DNA from: an uncultured Saprospiraceae bacterium
Lineage (GTDB): Bacteria; Bacteroidota; Bacteroidia; Chitinophagales; Saprospiraceae
Length of the DNA stretch: 33,920 nucleotides
Reading direction: 5' to 3'
NCBI GenBank assembly: GCA_937951685.1
Contig: CALFBG010000037.1
Span: 1-33,920, forward strand
This document shows positions 1 through 7,124 of this stretch, piece after piece. Position 1 is the stretch's first letter. The number at the start of each line of letters is the position of its first letter. The notes beneath the pieces are model-generated. The model saw only the letters and a list, made by a program, of their open reading frames with translations, made no database searches and was not told where the DNA came from. Position numbers and translations under genes: made by a program.

Positions 1-6
1 TACTTG

Positions 7-78
7 TTGACCCACTAGGACTCGAACCTAGAATGACGATACCAAAAACCGTAGTGTTGCCAATTACACCATGGGTCA
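7..78 (-). tRNA. tRNA-Gln (anticodon UUG)
   Basis: Read on the minus strand, positions 78-72 (TGACCCA) pair with 14-8 (TGGGTCA) as the acceptor stem. The D stem is GTGT/ACAC. The anticodon stem ACGGT/ATCGT encloses the seven-base loop TTTTGGT, which gives anticodon TTG (UUG, glutamine). The T stem is CTAGG/CCTAG with loop TTCGAGT, and the variable loop is four bases. The discriminator is A (position 7). CCA is not encoded, because the following minus-strand bases are CAA. All four arms form without mismatches other than one G-U pair. It decodes CAA and probably CAG codons. Confidence 0.96.
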
Positions 79-106
79 ATCCCACACTTTTTTGGAAGCG
101 TGACTG

Positions 107-137
107 CAAATTTATAACATTTTTTACATTTTGTAAA
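107..137 (-). promoter_or_regulatory. Probable promoter of tRNA-Gln
   Basis: On the minus strand, TAAATTTG (114 to 107) matches the Bacteroidota -7 consensus TAnnTTTG. TTTA (137 to 134) lies 19 bases upstream, where the -33 TTTG box is expected (three of four bases match). Transcription would start near 100, about 22 bases before the mature tRNA 5' end. The -33 area coincides with the palindrome TTTACA-TTT-TGTAAA (123-137). Inferred from sequence only. Confidence 0.4.
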
Positions 138-222
138 GTTCCACGGTGGATTATTTTTTTATTTTTTTATTTTTTTTTGAGAAGGGCCCTTCGATAGAGA
201 GAAAAACCATCTGACAATGTGC

Positions 223-1065
223 TCAACTTGCCATTCCAACCTGTTCCACCACACTAATATATAGATCGTCATCATTGAGAATATCGTACAAATAATCGTG
301 ATAAGCAGGAAAATCCGGTAAATTATTGTGTCCAGCATCGTCTATGGCAAATAAATGCGTTTGGCGAGGAACCAATCGCAAGAGCATTTCACTGTGCCGA
401 AAAGGAATCAAATGGTCTTTGCGACCGTGAATGATAAAAATGGGACAATTTACCTTTTTGATGAATTGATCGGTGCGAATATGGTAGCGGAGCAGCCAAT
501 GCACTGGTAAAATGAAGGCAAAACGCTTAATTTGACTGAGAAAACTATAATAAGGCGAATCTAAAATTAACATCCGAGGCTTATTCCAAGAAGCAATCCT
601 CGTGGCAATCCCGCTGCCGAGCGAACGACCATAAATAATAATGTCCTCTTCTGCGTACTGCGTCTTTAGCCATTTATAAACGTGCTGCGTGTCATTGTAT
701 AGAATGGCTTCCGTCAGCCGACCTTTACTTTTGCCAAACCCACGATAATCAATCATGAAAAAATCGTAGCCCTTGCCAATAAAGTCACTCGCAAATTTTG
801 CCCAACCTTTGATGCTGCGAGAGTTTCCTTTGAAATAATATACGACACCCTTGGCATTCGGAATCTTGAAATGTAAGCCATTGATTTGACCACCGTCTTC
901 CATCTCAAAATTAACTTCGTCAAAGGGAAAAGGGTAGCGATAACGAAAATAATCGGGAAGCTTTTCTGGTCGGAAAAAGAAGTAGTCTTGCAAAAAGTAA
1001 AATGCCAATGCTAATACCACGTAGGCAATTCCTAAATATAACAGTATACTCCATCCAATCGACAT
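223..1065 (-). CDS. Alpha/beta hydrolase, membrane-anchored, BEM46/ABHD13-like
   Basis: A 280-residue serine hydrolase of the alpha/beta fold with unknown substrate. A single hydrophobic segment (about residues 8-25) probably anchors it in the inner membrane, with the catalytic domain following from about residue 45. The nucleophile elbow is GRSLG at 146-150 with Ser148. Asp217 in HGRKD and His246 in DDAGH complete a plausible triad, and the oxyanion-region sequence YFKGN lies near 77-81. Length and layout fit the BEM46/ABHD13/YfhR group, whose members are thought to act on lipids or esters; that role is family knowledge and not visible here. It is the last gene of a possible minus-strand operon, 82 bp downstream of hpt, but a terminator-like hairpin lies between them. 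Confidence 0.85.
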   Translation of the reverse strand: MSIGWSILLYLGIAYVVLALAFYFLQDYFFFRPEKLPDYFRYRYPFPFDEVNFEMEDGGQINGLHFKIPNAKGVVYYFKGNSRSIKGWAKFASDFIGKGYDFFMIDYRGFGKSKGRLTEAILYNDTQHVYKWLKTQYAEEDIIIYGRSLGSGIATRIASWNKPRMLILDSPYYSFLSQIKRFAFILPVHWLLRYHIRTDQFIKKVNCPIFIIHGRKDHLIPFRHSEMLLRLVPRQTHLFAIDDAGHNNLPDFPAYHDYLYDILNDDDLYISVVEQVGMAS

Positions 1066-1133
1066 CAGCGTAGGTGTTTATATTCTAAAATAGGCTTTTT
1101 TAGGGAGAATAGGAATTATTACGAAGATAAAAC

Positions 1134-1161
1134 CTAGGCGGTTCGCCCTAGCTTTCGCTAG
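1134..1161 (-). terminator. Overlapping alternative hairpins at the 3' end of hpt
   Basis: Minus-strand reading gives a first hairpin CTAGC-GAAA-GCTAG (1161 to 1148, GNRA-type loop). A second hairpin is CTAGGGCG-AAC-CGCCTAG (1151 to 1134, one bulged G), followed at once by GTTTTATCT. Both use the bases 1148-1151, so they cannot form together, and the hpt stop codon TAG lies in the shared stretch. The second resembles a weak intrinsic terminator or attenuator controlling read-through into the hydrolase gene. Confidence 0.4.
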
Positions 1162-1723
1162 AAGTAGATTCGATTAGTTGATAAATCGCCGCAAAATTTC
1201 GACCCGCGCCGTTGTAGTCTAAGCCGTAGCCAACCACAAATTTGTTGGGAATATTAAAGCCCACGTAGGCAATCGGAAAATGATATTGGATCGCATCGGG
1301 CTTCACTAGTAGGGAAGCTAAGGAAATAGACGCGGGATTAAATTTCCCAAGGTGTTGCAAAAATTGAAATAGCGTTTTTCCCGTATCAACGATATCTTCA
1401 ATTACAATAATTTCTCTGCCTTCAATCGAAGTATCTAAGCCTAAAATTGTTTCCACTTTCCCCGAGGAAGCTAAGCCATCATAGGAGGAAAGTTTTACAA
1501 AAGAAACTTCACAAGCCATATCTCCACAGGCACGCATCAAATCTGCCGCAAAGACAAACGCACCGTTTAATACGGCGATGAACAATGGATTTTTATTTTC
1601 GTATTGTGCCGCAATTTCTTTTCCCAAAACTGCAATGCGCTCCGCAATTTTTTCTTCACTCAAGTATTTTTGAAAAGAAAGGTCGTGCGCTTTTACAATC
1701 TTATTTTTTACATCCATCTTCAA
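1148..1723 (-). CDS. hpt: Hypoxanthine phosphoribosyltransferase
   Basis: A cytoplasmic purine-salvage enzyme that joins hypoxanthine (and usually guanine) to PRPP to make IMP or GMP. The 191-residue length fits the family. The PRPP-binding loop VIEDIVDTGKTL is at 107-118, including the paired acidic residues and the TGKT phosphate loop. The purine-pocket motif FVVGYGLDYNG is at 162-172 with Asp169, and the N-terminal part has the LNGAFVF pyrophosphate-loop region at 52-58. The start is the ATG giving MKMDV; a second ATG two codons later is equally possible. It follows the M28 peptidase gene by 29 bp, consistent with co-transcription. The stop codon sits in the hairpin region at 1134-1161. 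Confidence 0.93.
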   Translation of the reverse strand: MKMDVKNKIVKAHDLSFQKYLSEEKIAERIAVLGKEIAAQYENKNPLFIAVLNGAFVFAADLMRACGDMACEVSFVKLSSYDGLASSGKVETILGLDTSIEGREIIVIEDIVDTGKTLFQFLQHLGKFNPASISLASLLVKPDAIQYHFPIAYVGFNIPNKFVVGYGLDYNGAGRNFAAIYQLIESTSSES

Positions 1724-1752
1724 TTATTTTTCTTAGGTTTTCTTTCCAACGG

Positions 1753-3153
1753 TTAATCCAAACCATATTGATCAATCAAGTAAACCAAGCTGGTCATCGC
1801 TGCGGTTCCTAATTCTAGTTCTCTTTTATTCACTGCATCAATGTTATCAATCTGGGTATGGTGATAGTCAAAGTAGCGCTGAGAATCGGGTCGTAAACCA
1901 ATTAGCATTCCTTTTTGACTTTTCAATGGGGAAATATCAGCCCCCGAACCGCCCGTAGAAAAACCAATTCCATAAGGTTCTAAAAGGGGCAACCAGTTGA
2001 TCATTTTTTTAAATTTCTCTTTGAAAATACTTTTTTCGGCTTCGCAACTGAATCCCCGAGGGCTAAAGCCACCCGAATCTGATTCTAGTGCCGCTAAGTG
2101 ATATTCTTTTTTCTGATTCGAAGCCGCTGCGTAAGCCTTTCCGCCACCTAAGCCGTTCTCTTCGTTCATAAATAAGACACATCTAATGGTACGCTTCGGT
2201 CGGTATTTCATATTTCTAATCAATTGTAATACACCCATTGCGTGTACACAGCCCGCACCGTCATCATGCGCTCCGCTGCCTACATCCCAAGAATCTAAAT
2301 GACCGCCCACTAATATAATTTCTTCCGGTTTTTCCGATCCTTTGATCTCTCCGATGACGTTGTAGGATAATTTGTCTGGATACGTTTCGCAAGTTGCTCG
2401 CATAAAAACGCGAACGGGTTCTTGGGTCAGCATTTGACTCAATAGTTCTGCACTCTTTGTACTAATGGCTAACGCCGGGATTTTGGTAACACCTTCTTCG
2501 TAGACCGTAACTCCCGTATGCGGAATATCATCAATCCGAGTGGTAATGGAGCGTACTAATACGCCTACCGCTCCGTAAGCTACAGCTTTCGACGCGCCCC
2601 ATACTCGTTGGTCTACGGCACCACCGTAAGCATTAAAGGTTCTAATTTGTCGCGGATCCATCGGTCGATTAAAAAAAACGATTTTTCCTGCTAATTTCGC
2701 TTTACCCAAAGTTTCCAGAGCGTCGATGCTCTTTACTTCGATAACTTCCGCAGCAATTCCATGTGGTCCCGTTCCTACTGAATTTCCTAGTGCCAGACCG
2801 GTTAATTCGACGGTGCCTCTTGATTTAGAGTTCACGATTCGGACCTGTTCTTGCTCTCCTCTTACCCAGTGTGGCACCATGCAAGGTTGCAACCAAACCG
2901 AGTCTAAGCCCAAGGTATCTAGCATTTGCTGCGTATAATTAACTGCTGCCGCCGCTTGAGGCGAGCCACTTAAGCGACCACCAATTTGAGTAGACAAATA
3001 ATGTAACCAATGGTAAGACTGACTTTCCGTGAGCGCTTGGTCATATATTTTTCGAATGTAAAAAGCATCTTTGTCGCTTTTATCCTTATTTGTTTGTGCA
3101 GAACAAAGTTGACTGATCAACAATACGAAAAACAGCAGCAATAATCTTTGCAT
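1753..3153 (-). CDS. Secreted M28-family metallopeptidase, carboxypeptidase Q-like
   Basis: A zinc aminopeptidase/carboxypeptidase-type enzyme of peptidase family M28, predicted to be exported. I place the start at the ATG at 3153 because it gives a compact signal peptide, MQRLLLLFFVLLISQLCSAQ. The frame stays open upstream to an ATG at 3195, adding 14 residues, and that start cannot be excluded. With this numbering the candidate zinc ligands and base are His285 (GGHLDSWD), Asp297 (HDDGAG), Glu331-Glu332 (NEEN), Asp359 (ESDSGG) and one of His431/His432 (YHHTQID). A PA-like insert occupies roughly residues 110-245. The order and spacing match carboxypeptidase Q-like proteins. It heads the probable operon with hpt. 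A TAGATTTG -7 box lies upstream at 3241-3248. Confidence 0.9.
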   Translation of the reverse strand: MQRLLLLFFVLLISQLCSAQTNKDKSDKDAFYIRKIYDQALTESQSYHWLHYLSTQIGGRLSGSPQAAAAVNYTQQMLDTLGLDSVWLQPCMVPHWVRGEQEQVRIVNSKSRGTVELTGLALGNSVGTGPHGIAAEVIEVKSIDALETLGKAKLAGKIVFFNRPMDPRQIRTFNAYGGAVDQRVWGASKAVAYGAVGVLVRSITTRIDDIPHTGVTVYEEGVTKIPALAISTKSAELLSQMLTQEPVRVFMRATCETYPDKLSYNVIGEIKGSEKPEEIILVGGHLDSWDVGSGAHDDGAGCVHAMGVLQLIRNMKYRPKRTIRCVLFMNEENGLGGGKAYAAASNQKKEYHLAALESDSGGFSPRGFSCEAEKSIFKEKFKKMINWLPLLEPYGIGFSTGGSGADISPLKSQKGMLIGLRPDSQRYFDYHHTQIDNIDAVNKRELELGTAAMTSLVYLIDQYGLD

Positions 3154-3240
3154 AGCTAAAGTTTTACGGCGAAACGCCATGAAGTAATGTAGCATTTATA
3201 ATAGCGTCAATAATTACTTAAAATCATTGCGTCCATTCGC

Positions 3241-3248
3241 CAAATCTA
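3241..3248 (-). promoter_or_regulatory. Possible -7 box for the M28 peptidase/hpt operon
   Basis: The minus strand reads TAGATTTG, a full match to the Bacteroidota TAnnTTTG -7 consensus, about 90 bp upstream of the chosen M28 start. I find no TTTG at the expected -33 distance, so support is partial. Confidence 0.3.
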
Positions 3249-3552
3249 CATAATTTATAAAGATTTTTTTGGGAAATTAGTACTTAGATCGTTTATGGGA
3301 GTTGAATTTGCTCGTAAAGTAAAATGAATATTGGAGGTAGAGCGCCCCTGATTGGAAGTTTTCAACAACTTTCTTTAAGAAAAAAAGGCATTTTATCTTT
3401 TTTAATGCTTAAAAAGTGGAAGTTTTATCAAAAAAAATCTATTTTTACGTAATTATTGTAAAAAGTACAATAAGTACCTTAATGTTAAGGTTTATTAGTA
3501 AAAACAACCCTTTAGGGGATTTAAGATAATTTGGTTTTATTTGGTTAGGTCC

Positions 3553-3586
3553 GGGGCAATGCTTTTTTAGCATTGCCCCACTTTTT
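3553..3586 (+). terminator. Strong intrinsic terminator with no obvious gene upstream
   Basis: GGGGCAATGC (3553-3562) and GCATTGCCCC (3570-3579) form a perfect 10-bp stem around a TTTTTTA loop, followed by ACTTTTTT. Nothing on the plus strand upstream is an evident gene, so it may end a small RNA or small-protein transcript. It could also insulate the sigma-factor operon. Confidence 0.75.
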
Positions 3587-3798
3587 TGCTCGCACGCCTC
3601 GCTTTAGGTATTTTTCCTCCTAACCGTAGACAAACTCTAGGTAAAAAAAATAATAGTTTCCTACAAAATATAGCTAACTTGTGGCGTATTTTTAATTTTA
3701 TTGAATTAAAAAGAGACTATTCTCAATTTCTTTCGTCTCAATGATTGAGCACCATAAGTAGTTATGATTGAAAAATTTTTGTGGCAGTATTATTTAGG

Positions 3799-3822
3799 TT
3801 TAGAGCAAATCGCAGCTCTAAA
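3799..3822 (+). promoter_or_regulatory. Inverted repeat upstream of the ECF sigma gene
   Basis: TTTAGAGC (3799-3806) and GCTCTAAA (3815-3822) form a perfect 8-bp inverted repeat with an 8-base spacer, ending 23 bp before the GTG start. It could be an operator or a 5'-UTR hairpin. The sequence gives no direct proof of function. Confidence 0.35.
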
Positions 3823-3845
3823 AAATAATTTAGCTTATACACTGC

Positions 3846-4463
3846 GTGAAATCCTCAACAATGGATAGTAGCCCCTTAGAAACGAAGTCTTTCAAAACAA
3901 TGTCTGATACAGAAGTTATTCAGCTCCACCTGAGCAGTCATAACACTGTATACTTTAGCCTACTTTATAAGCGATATGCTAATAAAATTTATGGTAAGTG
4001 CATTTCATTACTAAAAGATGAAGCACTAGCGCAAGATGCCACCCAAGAAATTTTCACCAAAATCTACTTGAACCTCTCTAAATTCAGCGAACGATCTAAG
4101 TTTTCTACTTGGGTTTATTCTATTACGTACAACTTCTGTATTGACTTCTTACGAAGAAAGAAAAAAGAAAAAAAGCTTTTTAGTGGTGAGGTAGATGAGA
4201 ATAAAGCGGAAGATATCGTCGAAGAAGTGCCCGATACAGAGTTATTGGAAATGGAAGTCAGTCGATTAAAAGTGATTCTTGAAAAAATTCCAGTAGGAGA
4301 CAAAGCCGTTCTATTGATGAAATATCAAGATGACATGTCCATTAAAGAAATTGCTGAAACATTAGATAAGTCAGAGAGTGCAATTAAAATGAAAATTAAA
4401 CGCGCTAAAGCCAAAGCCAAACAGGTCTACTACCAAGCCTTTGGAAATATACAAGAAAATTAA
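3846..4463 (+). CDS. ECF-type RNA polymerase sigma factor
   Basis: A 205-residue sigma-70-family regulator that directs RNA polymerase to a specific promoter set. Region 2 spans about residues 33-103 and includes the core-binding and -10 recognition segment (DEALAQDATQEIF at 58-70, then FSTWVYSITYNFCIDFLRR at 86-104). A lysine-rich, then acidic linker follows. Region 4 covers about 138-192, with the helix-turn-helix SIKEIAETLDKSESAIKMKI. The longest frame starts at GTG 3846; ATG at 3861 and ATG at 3900 (MSDTEV) are alternatives, and the last fits the family's usual length well. The next gene begins 7 bp downstream. No recognisable anti-sigma factor adjoins it. Confidence 0.9.
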   Translation: MKSSTMDSSPLETKSFKTMSDTEVIQLHLSSHNTVYFSLLYKRYANKIYGKCISLLKDEALAQDATQEIFTKIYLNLSKFSERSKFSTWVYSITYNFCIDFLRRKKKEKKLFSGEVDENKAEDIVEEVPDTELLEMEVSRLKVILEKIPVGDKAVLLMKYQDDMSIKEIAETLDKSESAIKMKIKRAKAKAKQVYYQAFGNIQEN

Positions 4464-4470
4464 TTAAACT

Positions 4471-4779
4471 ATGCCATCATCTAAACCGACGAATAGCTTT
4501 AAAGCACTCCAAGAAGTGGAGGAAACAACCTACCAACAACCTACCGAAAATATCAAAGCAACACTTGATGGTAACCTCGGTTTCATCAAAATGTTTGGTC
4601 AAATCATGGAGCTATACTTACCAAAAGTTTTCGAAATGATTGTCCACCTTACGGGCGGCACGACAGAAGAACCACCGCTTGATCAACAGTTGTCCTCTTT
4701 TTATGATACGGATGATGCTACCCCAGGTAATGCCAAAACAGATTTACCAAAAAATGATCAACTGCTTAGTGGTGACTAA
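4471..4779 (+). CDS. Small soluble protein of unknown function in the sigma/channel cluster
   Basis: A 102-residue protein I do not recognise. It has no signal peptide or clear membrane span. Its most ordered part is about residues 28-64, containing DGNLGFIKMFGQIMELYLPK and the following FEMIVHLTGG, which looks like one or two amphipathic helices. The C-terminal third is polar and probably disordered. It starts 7 bp after the sigma gene and ends 50 bp before the channel gene, so all three are probably co-transcribed. A partner role for the sigma factor (for example an anti-sigma-like protein) or for the channel is only a contextual guess. It is likely real because of its tight spacing and consistent frame. 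Confidence 0.65.
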   Translation: MPSSKPTNSFKALQEVEETTYQQPTENIKATLDGNLGFIKMFGQIMELYLPKVFEMIVHLTGGTTEEPPLDQQLSSFYDTDDATPGNAKTDLPKNDQLLSGD

Positions 4780-4829
4780 GCACTCAAACGAACGTCTCAA
4801 TTTAAATTATCGTCATAAAGTAACAATAA

Positions 4830-5651
4830 ATGGATACTCCAGGGTTAGAATTTAATATGCTAAGAGATTTACTAAAAGGATTCATGGATAGCATTCCCAA
4901 TGTTCTTGGTGCGTTGTTTATCCTGATCATAGGATGGATGATTGCTAAGTTTATAGCCAAGTTGCTCCTCCGGGTCTTAAGGTCTATTGGTATTGATAAA
5001 GTAGCTGATAAGCTTAACGAGATCGAAATTATCCACAAGGCGAATGTTAATTTCGTTCCAAGTATAGTACTCTCCAAAATCGTTTACTACCTTTTGTTGC
5101 TGATTTTTGCAACGGGCGCAACGGATGTTTTAGGGATGGAAGCGGTTTCTAACTTGATGAAGAATATCGTGGAGTTCGCTCCCTTACTGATTTCTGCCGT
5201 CTTCGTTTTTATCATCGGAGCACTGATCGCCGAGTTCATCAAAAATATCGTTCTTACTACTTGCAAATCCCTTGGTATTCCTGCGGCCGGCTTGATTGCT
5301 AATTTTGTTTTCTATTTTATTTTCATTTCTGCCATCATGATTTCGTTAGATCAAGCCCAAATCCAAACGGAGTTTTTAAGACATAATTTAACCGTCATTA
5401 TTGCCGGTGGTGTATTTGCTTTCGCGATTGGCTATGGACTTGCCTCTCGTGATTTGATGGCTAACTTTTTGGCTTCTTTCTACAGTAAAGGAAAAGTTAA
5501 TCTCGGTGATAAAGTAACCATCAACAATACTACCGGAACCGTTATCGCAATGGATAATTCTTCCATCGTACTAAAAACAGAAGACCGAAAAATTATTATT
5601 CCGCTCAGTAAACTTTCTTCCGAAAAGGTGGAAATACACGAATCTAACTAA
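4830..5651 (+). CDS. MscS-family mechanosensitive ion channel
   Basis: A 273-residue inner-membrane channel of the small-conductance mechanosensitive type, expected to release solutes on osmotic downshock. Hydrophobic segments lie near residues 22-48, 82-100, 115-140, 155-175 and 187-205. The first and third resemble the conserved TM-helix repeat found before some MscS domains. The pore-helix-like stretch GGVFAFAIGYGLASRDLMANF (193-213) is rich in Gly and Ala, and the beta domain follows (VNLGDKVTINNTTGTVIAMD, 223-242). The usual large C-terminal cage domain is short, ending soon after the beta domain. It is third in the cluster with the ECF sigma factor, which suggests envelope or osmotic-stress control. 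Confidence 0.88.
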   Translation: MDTPGLEFNMLRDLLKGFMDSIPNVLGALFILIIGWMIAKFIAKLLLRVLRSIGIDKVADKLNEIEIIHKANVNFVPSIVLSKIVYYLLLLIFATGATDVLGMEAVSNLMKNIVEFAPLLISAVFVFIIGALIAEFIKNIVLTTCKSLGIPAAGLIANFVFYFIFISAIMISLDQAQIQTEFLRHNLTVIIAGGVFAFAIGYGLASRDLMANFLASFYSKGKVNLGDKVTINNTTGTVIAMDNSSIVLKTEDRKIIIPLSKLSSEKVEIHESN

Positions 5652-5709
5652 ATTCATTAAACTAAAACCGTTTTTTCGTGTTCCCTAAAAAACATTCTTT
5701 TGGACACTA

Positions 5710-5796
5710 TACATTGTGTGTAGCATTCAATCAAAAGTATACTAATCACAGCATTAGTATAGTGAAGTTGTTTTAAAATGCTACTAATGCATTGTA
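5710..5796. other. Nested inverted repeats between the MscS and DUF3078 genes
   Basis: The inner hairpin is perfect: TATACTAAT (5738-5746), loop CACAGC, ATTAGTATA (5753-5761). An outer stem pairs GTAGCATT (5720-5727) with AATGCTAC (5777-5784), with further partial pairing of TACA (5710-5713) and TGTA (5793-5796). The 3' arm includes GTGAAGTTGTTTTAAAATG (5762-5780), which recurs on the other strand at 25089-25107. No T-run follows, so it is not a typical terminator. Confidence 0.5.
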
Positions 5797-5915
5797 AGTA
5801 CAGAAAAAACAAATACAATTTTAATAACTAACTCCCCCTTTTTTTTCTTGGGGAAGAAAATCAACTAAAGAAGTAAACTAAAACTTCTATTTTTTAAAAT
5901 AAAAACTTAAGAAAA

Positions 5916-6908
5916 ATGACTAAAAAACTATTATTATTCTGTTTCCTATCCAGTATTTTCTGCGTAGGCTTAACGGCGCAAACGGTAGAGGAACTAAAAG
6001 CAGAAAAAGCAGAAAAAGCAGCCGCTTTAAGTGCTTTACAAGGAGAAATCAATGCTATCCAAGCAAAAATAGATGCTTTCCCAGGATGGAAAGTTGGTGC
6101 GATCGGAACGATTGGCTTTACGGCTAACGGTTTTAACAAGTGGTTAGGACAAGCTAATCCGAACTCCTTTTCAAGCAACATTGGTTTTGCTGCTAATGGT
6201 TTCGCAAACTTAGATCGAGACAAGTACTTTTGGAGAAATCGAGCAAACCTTACTTTAGGTTGGACCAAATTGGATTTAAACACCGAAGTTACCGAGGAAG
6301 GAGAAGATAATGATTATCAAGAAACCGCAGATGCGATCAATATTTCTTCGCTTTACGGTTATAAATTGAATAGTAAGTGGGCTATTTCTGGCTTAGCAGA
6401 ATACCGTTCTACTATTTTGAGTAACTTCAACAATCCTGGTTTCTTAGACATTGGAGTTGGAGCAACTTGGACGCCTTACTCAAACTTGGTAGTTGTATTT
6501 CACCCTTTAAACTATAACTTCGTAATTTCAGATAGCGATCTTAGCTACGAATCTTCTTTAGGTTGTAAAGTAGTAGCAGATTACAGCCAAGCTTTACCAA
6601 TGGGGGTAGCATGGAGATCTAACTTCTCTGGTTTCTTAAGCTATAGCGATCCAGGGAATTTTTCCAACTGGACTTGGATTAACGGTTTTAGCTTTACCGC
6701 TTGGAAAGGAATCGGAGTTGGTTTCGAATTCGGTCTTCGCCACAACAAGCAAGAGTCTTACAATGCCTTGTTAACGGGAAGTGACATTAGCTCAGATGAC
6801 TTCAAAATTGATCAATTAGATGAATTAGGAGATGCTTTAGGCTTGAAAAACTCAGACGTTAATCCAATTCAATCTTACTGGTTATTAGGACTTACCTATA
6901 CCTTGTAA
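5916..6908 (+). CDS. DUF3078 family protein, predicted outer-membrane beta-barrel
   Basis: A 330-residue exported protein of a Bacteroidota family with no known biochemical role. The signal peptide occupies residues 1-22, ending TAQ. A short Ala/Glu/Lys coiled coil follows (about 24-54, EELKAEKAEKAAALSAL). The rest is rich in alternating aromatic and polar residues typical of outer-membrane strands, with the DUF3078-like GTIGFTANGFNKWLGQAN near 67-84 and a terminal strand ending LTYTL. It is preceded by the palindromic gap element and followed by a clear terminator, so it is probably monocistronic. Codon use is rich in strongly favoured codons (GGT, GCT, AAC), hinting at high expression. Confidence 0.85.
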   Translation: MTKKLLLFCFLSSIFCVGLTAQTVEELKAEKAEKAAALSALQGEINAIQAKIDAFPGWKVGAIGTIGFTANGFNKWLGQANPNSFSSNIGFAANGFANLDRDKYFWRNRANLTLGWTKLDLNTEVTEEGEDNDYQETADAINISSLYGYKLNSKWAISGLAEYRSTILSNFNNPGFLDIGVGATWTPYSNLVVVFHPLNYNFVISDSDLSYESSLGCKVVADYSQALPMGVAWRSNFSGFLSYSDPGNFSNWTWINGFSFTAWKGIGVGFEFGLRHNKQESYNALLTGSDISSDDFKIDQLDELGDALGLKNSDVNPIQSYWLLGLTYTL

Positions 6909-6945
6909 GCCGTAACTTAAAAACTAACTTTAAACATAATTGAAG

Positions 6946-6987
6946 GAGCTTGTCTGAAACTTAACCGTTTCGGCAAGCTCTTTTTTT
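6946..6987 (+). terminator. Intrinsic terminator after the DUF3078 gene
   Basis: GAGCTTG (6946-6952) pairs with CAAGCTC (6974-6980). The stem is extended by GAAAC/GTTTC around a short loop with one bulge, and seven T follow. Confidence 0.88.
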
Positions 6988-7124
6988 ATTTTGTAAACCT
7001 ACAATACTAATGACTTCATAAGTCATAAACCACGAATTTATCTAAGAAGCTTTTTTGAAAACGCAGCAAGTTTTTTTCTGCGCACTTTTTGTAGTATCTT
7101 GGCTACCAAGTTAAGCATCCAATT

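Larger units (their letters stand above)
3196..3845. other. 650-bp gap with palindromes and an orphan terminator
   Basis: No convincing gene is visible. A tiny plus-strand reading frame (ATG 3324 to TAA 3452, 42 residues, basic) lacks a ribosome site and a recognisable sequence. Its start overlaps the stop of a 10-codon frame beginning at 3296 (ATGA). A bulged palindrome built on ACCTTAA-TG-TTAAGGT spans about 3469-3497. A strong terminator follows at 3553-3579. CTCAAT-G-ATTGAG (3737-3749) and an 8-bp hairpin (3799-3822) lie nearer the sigma-factor gene. The sequence is very AT-rich. Confidence 0.6.

Noticed and set aside
153..192. Repeated A-T7 tracts followed by the palindrome GAAGGGCCCTTC
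   Set aside because: The T-run is on the wrong side of the hairpin to act as a terminator for the minus-strand hydrolase. It is more likely simple AT-rich filler.
3330..3360. GGTAGAGCGCCCCTGATTGG resembles part of a tRNA D-arm and anticodon arm
   Set aside because: No acceptor, T-arm or correct anticodon loop (U33 is missing) can be built around it, so it is probably chance.
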